Part shown: positions 24,900 through 33,187 of the stretch, piece after piece
Position numbering within the stretch: position 1 is the first letter of the stretch
Layout of the letters: every line of letters starts with the position of its first letter
Source: GCA-2725625 sp964574215
GTDB taxonomy: Bacteria; Pseudomonadota; Alphaproteobacteria; Rhodospirillales; UBA2165
Reading direction: 5' to 3'
Assembly: GCA_964574215.1 (NCBI GenBank)
Contig: CAZNLR010000010.1
Span: forward strand, 44,376 to 108,375
DNA: 64,000 bases
The notes under the pieces: model-generated
Told to the model about the DNA's origin: nothing
The model's database searches: none
Seen by the model: the letters and a program-made list of their open reading frames with translations, nothing else
Made by a program: the position numbers and the translations under genes

Positions 24900-24906
24900 G
24901 GATATT

Positions 24907-26145
24907 ATGAATAAAGACTCCAAAGAATTATTCGACGAACGCCGTCAGCGCATTGCCGATCAAGTGGCGTTGAAAGAGACCGACCGGATTCCGTTTTTCT
25001 ATTCGACCCGGTTCTGGGCGGCGACCTTGGACGGCATTACCTTTGAAGAATCCATGTACGACGTGGAAAAAGCCGTCAAATCCAATACAAGAGCCATTGA
25101 ACTGTTGCAGCCGGACGCTTTCTCACCGGCCTGCCATCCCTTCGGCCAGGCCATGGAAATAATGGACTACCATCCTGTTGAGTGGCCGGGTCATGGCACC
25201 GATCCCAATGCTTGTTTTCAATATATCGACAAGGAGTTTATGCCCGCCGATGAATACGACGAGTATCTGACCGACCCGACAAATTTCTACATGCAGAAAT
25301 ATCTGCCCAGGATCGGCGGCGCTTTCGAAGGGCTCAAGCACTTTCCCGAATTCACCACCTTATCGGAATGGAGCCTGATCAGCGGTATGCGGGCTTTCGC
25401 CAATCCTGAACTGCAGGAATCCTTTAAGCGCCTGATGGAGGCCGGCGAACTGGTCGATGCCGCCATGAACCGGGTGACCGAGTTTATGAAGGAGATGATC
25501 GCGTTGGGTTATCCCATGGCTGCCGGCGGGTTCTGCAAGGCACCCTACGACCACATCGTCGACTTTCTGCGGGGCTCCAAGGGCGGCATGCTGGATATGT
25601 TCCGCCACAAGGACAAGATGCTGGAAGTGATCGAAAAAGCGCGGCTCAAACTGATCAAGGGTGTCGCCGAAGGGGCCAAGAAAGTCGACTGCCCGTATGT
25701 CTTTATCCCTCTTCATTGGGGGCTGGACGGGTTCATGTCGCCGGATCAGTTTAAGACCTTCTATTGGCCGGGACTGCACAGGACCCTCATGTATTTTATC
25801 GAGCAGGACATTGTCCCCGTCGTTCTGTGGGAAGGTGATTGCACCACGCGCTTGGAAATGATCGGGGACGTTCCCGCCGGCAAGGCCGTCTATTGGTTTG
25901 AACGCACCGATCTGGTTCAAGCCAAGGAAGTGCTCGGCGACGTTGTCTGCCTGCGGGGCAATGTGCCTGCCTCACTGCTCAACACCGGTACGCCCGATGA
26001 AGTAGATGACTACTGCAAAAATTTAATTGAGAAAGTCGGTAAGGGCGGCGGCTTCATGCTGGACGGTGCCGCCAGTATCCCAGATGAATCACCGACGGAA
26101 AACATCGTCGCCATGGCCGAGTCGGTCAGAAAGTATGCCAATTAA
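24907..26145 (+). CDS. Uroporphyrinogen decarboxylase-fold corrinoid methyltransferase, paralog 1
   Basis: A 412-residue UroD-superfamily protein. Such barrels include the MtaA, MtbA and CmuA methyltransferases that move methyl groups to or from corrinoid. Candidate zinc/thiol ligands are Glu309, Asp311 and Cys312 (LWEGDCTTR) and Cys348 (VVCLRGNVP), in place of the usual HxC...C. The protein is closely related to the next gene over its full length, as shown by shared SKGGMLDMFRHKDK and LHWGLDGFMSPDQF. Context makes it a methyltransferase and not a heme-synthesis enzyme. The methyl donor is unknown; methoxy-aromatics, methylamines, betaines or methylsulfur compounds are all possible. Confidence 0.85.
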   Translation: MNKDSKELFDERRQRIADQVALKETDRIPFFYSTRFWAATLDGITFEESMYDVEKAVKSNTRAIELLQPDAFSPACHPFGQAMEIMDYHPVEWPGHGTDPNACFQYIDKEFMPADEYDEYLTDPTNFYMQKYLPRIGGAFEGLKHFPEFTTLSEWSLISGMRAFANPELQESFKRLMEAGELVDAAMNRVTEFMKEMIALGYPMAAGGFCKAPYDHIVDFLRGSKGGMLDMFRHKDKMLEVIEKARLKLIKGVAEGAKKVDCPYVFIPLHWGLDGFMSPDQFKTFYWPGLHRTLMYFIEQDIVPVVLWEGDCTTRLEMIGDVPAGKAVYWFERTDLVQAKEVLGDVVCLRGNVPASLLNTGTPDEVDDYCKNLIEKVGKGGGFMLDGAASIPDESPTENIVAMAESVRKYAN

Positions 26146-26164
26146 TTTTAAGGAGGGGGAACCC

Positions 26165-27412
26165 ATGTCAGATAAAAGCGGTGAAGAACTTTATGCGGAG
26201 CGCGTGCAACGCATTCGGGACAATATTGACCTGAAGGAAACCGACCGGGTTCCCTACACATTTTTCTCCCACTTCTGGTCGGCGACGCTGGCGGAGATGA
26301 CGTTCGAAGACGCGATGTATGATTACGACCGCTACAACGACGCCATGCGCAAGACCATGGAAGTCCTCAATCCCGACGACTACGCCATGACGCAAATATT
26401 TATCAGTCTGGGACCGACCCTGGAACGCATGGGTTTCAAGCAACTGGAATGGCCGGGCCACGGCACCGATCCCAACGTGTCCTATCAGTTTTTGGATCAG
26501 GAATATATGTCGGCGGACGAATACGACGACTATTTGCGCGACCCGACGGGCTTTTTCCTGCGTAAATATATGCCGCGGGTGGCGACGGCGTTTGAGCCTT
26601 TGGCCATGCTGCCCAATTTCTCCTCGCTTTATTACACCAAGATGATCCGGGCGACGACGGCTTTCGCCAATCCCAAACTGATGGCGGGGTTCGAGGAAAT
26701 TGCCGAAGCCGGCCGGGAAATGCGCAAAATGATGGGGGGCGCCATCGCCTTCACCCAGGAAATGGAGGCGCTTGGTTATCCGCAGAGCATCGGCGGTACG
26801 GCGGCGGCACCGTTCGATCATTTCGCCGACTATCTGCGCGGCTCCAAGGGCGCCATGCTGGATATGTTCCGTCACAAAGACAAGCTTTTGGAAGCCATGG
26901 ACAAGGCGGCTTACTTCATCGCCGAAGACACCATCGAAGCCACCAAGCACAATCCCTGTAAGCAGGTGTTTATTCCTCTCCATTGGGGATTGGATGGCTT
27001 TATGTCACCGGATCAGTTCAACACCTTCTTCTGGCCGCAATTGCGAAAAATCATCCTGATGCTAATCGAAGCAGATTTGACGCCTTGCGTATTGTGGGAA
27101 GGTGACTGCGATACGCGGCTTGAATTCATCGGCGATATTCCGGAGAAAAAAGCCGTTTACTGGTTCGAAAAAACCGATCTCAAAAAAGCCAAAGACGTGC
27201 TGGGCGATGTGGTTTGCCTGCGCGGTAACGTGCCGTCCTCCATGTTGACCACCGGTACGCCCGACGATGTCGATGAGTTCTGCAAGGACCTCATCAAATA
27301 TGTGGGTAAGGGTGGCGGCTTTATTTTGGACGGCGCCATCGGCGTGCCGGACGAGGCGAAGACCGAGAATGTGGTCGCCATGGCGCAATCCGTTCACAAA
27401 TACGCCAACTAG
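26165..27412 (+). CDS. Uroporphyrinogen decarboxylase-fold corrinoid methyltransferase, paralog 2
   Basis: A 415-residue paralog of the preceding gene with the same putative metal site: Glu312, Asp314, Cys315 (LWEGDCDTR) and Cys351 (VVCLRGNVP). Matching segments (EYDDYLRDPTGFF, SKGAMLDMFRHKDK, LHWGLDGFMSPDQF) show tandem duplication. The frame is open from 26,027, but the ATG at 26,165 has a strong AAGGAGGGGG site and lines up with paralog 1. The two may form a heterodimer, or one may demethylate the substrate and the other serve a second donor. Which of the two acts on the substrate cannot be told. Confidence 0.85.
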   Translation: MSDKSGEELYAERVQRIRDNIDLKETDRVPYTFFSHFWSATLAEMTFEDAMYDYDRYNDAMRKTMEVLNPDDYAMTQIFISLGPTLERMGFKQLEWPGHGTDPNVSYQFLDQEYMSADEYDDYLRDPTGFFLRKYMPRVATAFEPLAMLPNFSSLYYTKMIRATTAFANPKLMAGFEEIAEAGREMRKMMGGAIAFTQEMEALGYPQSIGGTAAAPFDHFADYLRGSKGAMLDMFRHKDKLLEAMDKAAYFIAEDTIEATKHNPCKQVFIPLHWGLDGFMSPDQFNTFFWPQLRKIILMLIEADLTPCVLWEGDCDTRLEFIGDIPEKKAVYWFEKTDLKKAKDVLGDVVCLRGNVPSSMLTTGTPDDVDEFCKDLIKYVGKGGGFILDGAIGVPDEAKTENVVAMAQSVHKYAN

Positions 27413-27422
27413 GAAACGAAGC

Positions 27423-28106
27423 ATGCCCGTCGTCACTCAATGGCCCGCTCTGCTGTCTCTGGAGAACCTCTGGAAATGGCACGGCATCAAATGCCGGGGC
27501 GGCCTGCATCCCAAGTTCAAGGAGATGGCGCCGGACGTGTTGGCGGAAGCTGAGGAAATGCAACTGCTACAGCCGAAAATGGTCTACGAGGTGCTTCCGG
27601 TGGAGGACATGGGCGATTTGCTGTCTGAAATGCCCAATGCGGCGGCACGCATTAAGGATGCATCGAAATTGGCGGTAGCGGTAGCCACCATTGGGCCGGG
27701 TATCGAAAACCGGATCAATGAGCTGTTCGTTCAGAAAAAGGCGATGAAGGCTCTGGTCTACGAGGAACTTGGCGTTGCCGCCATGTTCAAACTTTCCAAC
27801 GAAGTGCTGAAATACCTTCAACGGCAGGCGTCGGAACTGGACCTTGATCCCAGCGGTCCTCTCCATCCCGGTGATAACGATGCCGATATTTTTCTCCAAC
27901 ACCAGGTCCATGAATTGGTGGATGGCGGCCTCATCGATGTGTCGGTGATCGAATCGGGTATGTTGAAACCGGCCAAATCGCTTTCGATTCTTGTCGGCTA
28001 CGGCGAAGGACTAATCAGGTGGCGGAGAGAAGAAAACTGCGAGACCTGCCAGATACGGGATGTTTGCCGCTACAGAAATAATGAAACGGAACTGGCACTA
28101 GCATGA
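27423..28106 (+). CDS. MetH activation domain-like protein of corrinoid methyltransfer systems
   Basis: A 227-residue protein resembling the vitamin B12-dependent methionine synthase activation domain, with AVATIGPGIENRINELF near residue 82 and a C-terminal CETCQIRDVCRYR cysteine cluster that could hold an iron-sulfur centre. Stand-alone relatives occur beside corrinoid methyltransferases and RACE proteins. I infer help in reductive reactivation of cob(II)alamin or binding of a methyl donor. The frame is open earlier, but the ATG at 27,423 follows the stop of the preceding gene and an AGGA. It overlaps the RACE gene by 4 nt. Confidence 0.75.
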   Translation: MPVVTQWPALLSLENLWKWHGIKCRGGLHPKFKEMAPDVLAEAEEMQLLQPKMVYEVLPVEDMGDLLSEMPNAAARIKDASKLAVAVATIGPGIENRINELFVQKKAMKALVYEELGVAAMFKLSNEVLKYLQRQASELDLDPSGPLHPGDNDADIFLQHQVHELVDGGLIDVSVIESGMLKPAKSLSILVGYGEGLIRWRREENCETCQIRDVCRYRNNETELALA

Positions 28107-29953
28107 GCGCATTAAAAAAAGAGGAACCGAACAATAAAATCGCTTTTCTGCCGATGGAGGAAACCATCGACAACGTGCCGGGCGAGACCGTTCTCGATTC
28201 GGCCCGGCGGTCGCGTATTCGGATTGCCAGTTCGTGCGGCGGTCACGGCACCTGTGTCTCCTGCGCCGTACAATTTACCGGTGGAATGATTCCCGAACCG
28301 GCGCAAGCCGACCGTGACGTATTCTCCGAACGCCGCCTCGAAGAAGGCTGGCGGCGGGCCTGCCTAACCAAGCTGGAAGGCGACTGCACCATTTTTGTTC
28401 CGCCCCGTGCGACGGCGGCGCCGGTGAGGACCCAGGTCGACGGCCAGGCGGAATTGATCGATTTCGAACCGGCGGTTCAGGTTATTCCCTTCGAACTACC
28501 GCCCGCCGATCTGGAAGATTGCCGGTCCGACGATCAGCGCTTGCGGGATGCGCTCGAAGGAGAACATCCCGGCGCCTGTGACAAGTTCGACGCCGCCCTG
28601 CTGCGGACCCTCGCCGATGACCTTCGAGCCTGGAAGTGGCATGGTTGGATCGCGTCCTGCGAAAGCGAAGTTATCGCCGCCGGTCCCAAAGACGGACATG
28701 TTCTTGGACTGGCGGTTGATCTCGGCACCACCAATGTATCCGGTTTTCTGGTCGATATGGCGACGGGGGAGACCCTGGCGGCTGAAGGCTTGGCCAATCC
28801 CCAGACGGTCTATGGGGCTGATTTGATAACCTACGCCTCCCAAATCAGGCGCAATCCGGAAGTCGCGGTGACCTTGCAGCAATTGGCCATTGATGCGCTC
28901 AATCAGCTGGCTGACGATCTTTGCGACTCATGCGGTATGGAAAAGGAGAATATCGTCGAGGTAACGGTGGCGGGTAATACCATGATGCATCATCTGCTGC
29001 TGGGTCTGCCGGTTCGTCAATTGGCCATGTCGCCCTTTGTCTCGGCCCTTAGTGACGCCTTCGACCTTAAAGCCCGCGGCCTGGGCGTCGATATAGCGCC
29101 AGGTGCCTACATTCATCTTTTGCCCAACATCGCCGGCTTTATCGGCGGCGACCATGTGGCAAGCCTCCTGGCCTCTCCGCCGGAAGACGACCGGCCGGTG
29201 ATCATCATGGACATCGGCACCAATACGGAAATCTCCCTGGTGGAGGGCGAAAACATCACCTCCGTTTCCTGCCCGTCCGGTCCGGCCTTCGAGGGCGGTC
29301 ACATCACCTGCGGCATGCGGGCGGCCAATGGCGCCATCGAGATGGTCAGGATCAAGGAAAACGACGTCCAGCTGGATGTGATCGGTGACGAAGCACCCGT
29401 GGGCCTGTGTGGTTCCGGCGTGCTTGACGTTACCGCGCAAATTCATCTGGCGGGCGTATGCGATGAGCGAGGACGGCTCTTGGAAGACAACCCCCATGTC
29501 CGCGTTATCGACGGTAAACGCCATTTTGTCTTGGCCGATGAAGAAAAGGCGGGCGGTCCTACGGCCATTACTTTCTCCCAGGATGACCTCCGGGCCGTTC
29601 AGCTGGCCAAAGCGGCCATCAGGTCGGCAACCGATTTGCTGCTGGAAGCCACCGGTCATACGGAACAGGATTTGGCGCGGGTGATTATCGCCGGCGCCTT
29701 CGGCAACTATATCGACATCGGCAGTGCTTTGGCCATCGGCATGCTACCCGACCTGCCGTTCAACAAATTCGCCCAAATCGGCAATGCCGCCGGCGATGGC
29801 GCCCGCTATGCCCTTTTGTCCCTCGGTCAGCGGGAAGAGGCCAAAAATATCGCTCGGCGATCAAACTATATGGAGCTGGCCAGCACCGCCTCCTACATGA
29901 AGGTGTTCGGCAGCCGCATTAATTTCGAAAAGCGAAAATCCATCAACACCTAG
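28103..29953 (+). CDS. RACE-type reductive activator of corrinoid enzymes (2Fe-2S + ASKHA domains)
   Basis: A 616-residue protein. The N-terminal plant-type [2Fe-2S] domain has Cys45, Cys51, Cys54 and Cys87 (SSCGGHGTCVSC). A middle linker leads to an ATPase of the ASKHA/DUF4445 type from about residue 200, with AVDLGTTNVSGF, MDIGTNTEISL and VIIAGAFGNYIDIG. Such proteins use ATP and an electron from the cluster to restore oxidised cob(II)amide to cob(I). This fits its place between the activation-like gene and the methyltransferase gene, and it implies that the carrier is inactivated by oxidation now and then. It differs from RamA, which has [4Fe-4S] centres. Confidence 0.92.
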   Translation: MSALKKEEPNNKIAFLPMEETIDNVPGETVLDSARRSRIRIASSCGGHGTCVSCAVQFTGGMIPEPAQADRDVFSERRLEEGWRRACLTKLEGDCTIFVPPRATAAPVRTQVDGQAELIDFEPAVQVIPFELPPADLEDCRSDDQRLRDALEGEHPGACDKFDAALLRTLADDLRAWKWHGWIASCESEVIAAGPKDGHVLGLAVDLGTTNVSGFLVDMATGETLAAEGLANPQTVYGADLITYASQIRRNPEVAVTLQQLAIDALNQLADDLCDSCGMEKENIVEVTVAGNTMMHHLLLGLPVRQLAMSPFVSALSDAFDLKARGLGVDIAPGAYIHLLPNIAGFIGGDHVASLLASPPEDDRPVIIMDIGTNTEISLVEGENITSVSCPSGPAFEGGHITCGMRAANGAIEMVRIKENDVQLDVIGDEAPVGLCGSGVLDVTAQIHLAGVCDERGRLLEDNPHVRVIDGKRHFVLADEEKAGGPTAITFSQDDLRAVQLAKAAIRSATDLLLEATGHTEQDLARVIIAGAFGNYIDIGSALAIGMLPDLPFNKFAQIGNAAGDGARYALLSLGQREEAKNIARRSNYMELASTASYMKVFGSRINFEKRKSINT

Positions 29954-29971
29954 ACAGAATAGGAAGTCCCC

Positions 29972-30853
29972 ATGGCAATCCCCGAACTCACCATAATTGG
30001 TGAACGCATTAATCCCGGTTTTAAAAGCACCAAGGAGATGTTCGATAACTCCGACATCGGTGCGATCCAGGCCCTGGCCGTCAAACAGGCGGAAGCCGGC
30101 GCCGCTTATCTCAACATCAACATCGGCACCCGCGCCCTCGACGACCATGATTTTATGGTGGATGTAATCAAGGGCATTCAGGAGGTGGTGGATATTCCGC
30201 TCTCATTCGATTTCCCCAATGTCGAGGTGCAGGAGTTATGCCTGAACACCTATGACGACGAGAAAGCCGGTGGGGGAAAGCCGATCATCAACTCCATCAG
30301 CGAAACCCGCTGGGATATGGCGGAGGTGCTGAAAATGCGCCCCTGTCGGGTCATCCTCATGTCTTCGGAATATGTCGACGATGGCGAGGACAAGCAGTGC
30401 GAGACGGCTGACGAAATGTTCGCCGTTACCAAAAAAATGGCTAAGGGCTTGCTGGAAGGGGACTACGGTCTGACCATCGACGATCTTATCGTCGATATCG
30501 CCATCGGCACCCTGTCGTCGGATACCAAGGGTTTGACCCGGAATTCCATCGCCACGGTGAAAATGATCAACCGGGACCCCGACCTTAAAGGCATCCACAT
30601 GTCAGGCGGTCTCTCCAACCTGCCGGTGCAATTGCCGGCCAAGGAGATCGATGGCCAGCCCATGAAGCTGCAACTGGAAAACGCCTTCCTCACCATGACG
30701 GTGCCCAACGGTTTCGATATGGTTCTGGGAACACCCTGGCGGGACTACAATATTCTGCCGGACGACAACCAGGTGCTGAACGATTTCCAGGAGATCATTG
30801 CGCTTGATGGTCTGGACGCCCTTCGGCGGCTCCGCAAACTGTATGCAGGGTGA
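29972..30853 (+). CDS. Methyltetrahydrofolate:corrinoid methyltransferase (pterin-binding AcsE/MeTr type)
   Basis: A 293-residue pterin-binding TIM barrel of the dihydropteroate synthase superfamily. Family-like features are TIIGERINPG at the first strand, AAYLNINIGTR, SFDFPNVE and PIINSISETRWD. It would move the methyl group from the corrinoid protein to tetrahydrofolate, giving methyl-THF for the MetVF fusion. AGGAAG precedes the ATG. The stop overlaps the following GTG start. Relatives include AcsE and the CmuB/MtvA-type enzymes. Direction (substrate to THF) is inferred from the presence of oxidising MetVF and nitrite-reducing neighbours. Confidence 0.9.
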   Translation: MAIPELTIIGERINPGFKSTKEMFDNSDIGAIQALAVKQAEAGAAYLNINIGTRALDDHDFMVDVIKGIQEVVDIPLSFDFPNVEVQELCLNTYDDEKAGGGKPIINSISETRWDMAEVLKMRPCRVILMSSEYVDDGEDKQCETADEMFAVTKKMAKGLLEGDYGLTIDDLIVDIAIGTLSSDTKGLTRNSIATVKMINRDPDLKGIHMSGGLSNLPVQLPAKEIDGQPMKLQLENAFLTMTVPNGFDMVLGTPWRDYNILPDDNQVLNDFQEIIALDGLDALRRLRKLYAG

Positions 30854-32040
30854 TCGATTTGTCGCAGCAATTTATCCATACGGAATCCTACTTCGACGGT
30901 AGTTCCTACCATAATGAGGGTCCGTATATGGTGACCGTCAGCGACGGCGTTATAGCCGCCGTGTCGCCTTGCTCCTCTGCCGATTTGCCGGACGATCACG
31001 CCAAATTCCTGATGCCAGGGCTGGTGGAAGCCCACTGTCATTTGTTTCTGGATGGCGGCGAACTGGATCTGAAAAAACGCAGCGAGTATCTGAAGGCGCC
31101 GTTCGACGAGATGATCGACGTGGCGCACCAGAATGTGGCCGCCAATCTGGCGGCGGGGGTTACGTTGATACGGGACGCCGGCGACAAATATGGCGTCAAT
31201 CATCAGGTGAGGCGGGAAGCCGAGGAATCCAACGATGTCACGCCCGGCATTCGGTCGCCGGGTCTGGGCGTTCGGAAACCCAAGCGTTACGGCGGCTTTA
31301 TGGCAAGGGAAGTGGAAAGCCGGGAAGAGATCAAATCCGCCGTGGAAGAGCTATTGGAAACGGGGGATGAGCTGAAAATTCTTCTCACCGGTATTATCGA
31401 TTTTGAAAGCGGTTCGGTTAAGGGCACGCCCCAATTCGATGTTGAAGAGACCAAGTTCATTGTCGAAACGGCGCACGCGCTGGGGCGGCGTACGTTTGCC
31501 CATTGCAGCGGCTTGTTAGGTCTGGAAGTTGCCGCCGAGGCCGGGGTCGATTCGGTCGAGCACGGGTTCTTTATGACCCGCGATATTCTGGAGATTCTGG
31601 CGGAAAAGCAAATTGCCTGGGTTCCCACGTTTTCGCCGGTCCACGACCAGTGGGCCCATCCAGAAGTGGTCGGGTGGAGTGACGAAACCATTGGTCACCT
31701 TCGGAATATTCTCGACTCTCATCTGGAACATGTGGCCATGGCGGCGGACATGGGTGTGCCATTGGTGATCGGCTCCGATGCCGGAAGCCTGGGAGTCGTC
31801 CACGGCAAGGCTGTTATCGACGAGATATTTTTCTTCATGGAAGCGGGCTTAAAACTCGAAGTGGCGCTGAACGCGGCGACGACTTTACCGCGGCGGCTTT
31901 GGAGCTACAATTCAGCGGATATCGCGCCGAACAATAAGGCGGAGTTCATTGCGCTGACCGGTTCACCCTTCGATGATCCCGAATATCTACGGAAAGTTGC
32001 CGCCATATTTAAGGATGACACTCTCTTAAAAATTGGGTAA
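30850..32040 (+). CDS. Metal-dependent amidohydrolase (imidazolonepropionase/prolidase-like)
   Basis: A 396-residue amidohydrolase-superfamily protein. Metal ligands visible are the HxH in EAHCHLFL near residue 60, a lysine in DELKILLTG near 178, histidines in FAHCSG near 218 and SVEHGFF near 238, and Asp in GSDAGS near 310. The GTG start overlaps the previous stop (GTGA), so it is coupled to the methyltransferase gene. It may trim the methylated substrate, for example by hydrolysing an amide or lactam, or cleave a product after demethylation. The substrate is unknown. Confidence 0.85.
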   Translation: MIDLSQQFIHTESYFDGSSYHNEGPYMVTVSDGVIAAVSPCSSADLPDDHAKFLMPGLVEAHCHLFLDGGELDLKKRSEYLKAPFDEMIDVAHQNVAANLAAGVTLIRDAGDKYGVNHQVRREAEESNDVTPGIRSPGLGVRKPKRYGGFMAREVESREEIKSAVEELLETGDELKILLTGIIDFESGSVKGTPQFDVEETKFIVETAHALGRRTFAHCSGLLGLEVAAEAGVDSVEHGFFMTRDILEILAEKQIAWVPTFSPVHDQWAHPEVVGWSDETIGHLRNILDSHLEHVAMAADMGVPLVIGSDAGSLGVVHGKAVIDEIFFFMEAGLKLEVALNAATTLPRRLWSYNSADIAPNNKAEFIALTGSPFDDPEYLRKVAAIFKDDTLLKIG

Positions 32041-32075
32041 TTGATAGTTGTTTAGAATAATATGAATTCGCAACT

Positions 32076-32492
32076 ATGAAACCTGCACGCATTGAAATAG
32101 ATGTCGATTTCGCCGATTGTGATCCGGCGAGGATCGTTTTTTACCCGAGATATTTTGAATGGTTCGATCGGGGCGCGGAAAGAATGTTCCGTGACCGGGG
32201 GCTGCCCTGGGCAAAGATGTTCACTGAATACAAACTGGCCGGTTTGCCCATCGTTGACGCCAACGCCAATTTCAAGGGGCCGTCGAGAATGGGTGACCGT
32301 ATCGTTATCGAAAGCTGGGTAGAGGAATGGCGGGGAAAGCTTTTCGTCGTCCGGCATCGAATCCATAATGATGGTAAGATTACCGTAGAGGGCAAGGAAC
32401 TGCGCGTCTGGGGATTGCGCGATCCCAACAATCCGGAAGGTTTGAAGGCCGGTCCTGTGCCGGAAGAAATTATCGCCCGGTTTCAGGACTAG
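32076..32492 (+). CDS. Acyl-CoA thioesterase (4-hydroxybenzoyl-CoA thioesterase/YbgC type)
   Basis: A 138-residue hotdog-fold protein. The signature is DFADCDPARIVFYPRYFEWF near residue 12, where the second Asp of the motif is the family nucleophile or base. It hydrolyses an acyl- or aryl-CoA to free acid. The best-known relatives act on 4-hydroxybenzoyl-CoA, which may matter because an HcrA-like gene is in the same window. It follows the amidohydrolase gene by 35 nt with no ribosome site of note. Confidence 0.85.
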   Translation: MKPARIEIDVDFADCDPARIVFYPRYFEWFDRGAERMFRDRGLPWAKMFTEYKLAGLPIVDANANFKGPSRMGDRIVIESWVEEWRGKLFVVRHRIHNDGKITVEGKELRVWGLRDPNNPEGLKAGPVPEEIIARFQD

Positions 32493-32512
32493 GCCATTAG
32501 GAGGAGATTAAC

Positions 32513-33157
32513 ATGGAAGACGTTTGGTCAAACCGCATGCCGAAGATAAATGAGCCAGCGCCGAGCTTTGAGGCTAAAACCACCCAAGGATTGCGCAAAC
32601 TGGAGGATTACCGGGGGAAATGGCTGATCCTGTTTTCCCATCCGGCCGATTTTACACCGGTCTGCACCACGGAATTTATCGCTTTCGCGAAATCCTACGA
32701 CAAGTTTCAGGCATTGGACTGCGATCTGCTCGGCCTGTCCATCGACAGTAATTTCGCTCATCTGGCCTGGATACGCAGCATCAAGGATAATTTCGGCGTC
32801 GATATACCCTTTCCCATTATCGAAGACATTTCCATGTCGGTGGCGCAGGACTACGGCATGATCCAGTACGGTGCCAGCGACACCGCCACCGTCCGCGCCA
32901 CGTTTTTCATCGATCCCGACGGGCTGGTTCGGGCCATGGTGTATTACCCCATGACCAACGGCCGGTCAGTGGACGAATTTCTGCGATTGCTGGAAGGGCT
33001 GCAAACGTCCGACACCCACAAAGTCGCCACCCCGGAGGGATGGCAGCCGGGAGACGATGTCATTGTCCCGGCACCCGCGACGGCGGAAGAGGCGGATAAA
33101 AGAAAAGACGAAGGGTACGACTATACGGACTGGTATTTCTCGAAAAAAAAGATTTAA
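32513..33157 (+). CDS. Peroxiredoxin, 1-Cys (Prx6) type
   Basis: A 214-residue thiol peroxidase. The peroxidatic cysteine is Cys51 in FTPVCTTEF, with the catalytic Thr and the later Arg found in the usual places; length and C-terminal arm match the Prx6 group. It removes H2O2, organic peroxides or peroxynitrite. Its place in the corrinoid island fits protection of oxygen-sensitive cob(I)amide and iron-sulfur proteins or of the cell from nitrosative stress. AGGAGGAG lies before the ATG. Confidence 0.92.
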   Translation: MEDVWSNRMPKINEPAPSFEAKTTQGLRKLEDYRGKWLILFSHPADFTPVCTTEFIAFAKSYDKFQALDCDLLGLSIDSNFAHLAWIRSIKDNFGVDIPFPIIEDISMSVAQDYGMIQYGASDTATVRATFFIDPDGLVRAMVYYPMTNGRSVDEFLRLLEGLQTSDTHKVATPEGWQPGDDVIVPAPATAEEADKRKDEGYDYTDWYFSKKKI

Positions 33158-33187
33158 TAAGATCGATTTATCAAAGAGGGGGACTCA

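Noticed and set aside
26027..26164. Upstream extension of the second UroD gene
   Set aside because: It overlaps the end of the first UroD gene and adds a motif-free 46 residues; the ATG at 26,165 has a strong AAGGAGG site and matches the paralog start.
24907..27412. HemE uroporphyrinogen decarboxylase for heme synthesis
   Set aside because: Two tandem copies lie between corrinoid carrier, MetVF and RACE genes, and both keep potential zinc-binding residues; HemE is normally single and has no such context.
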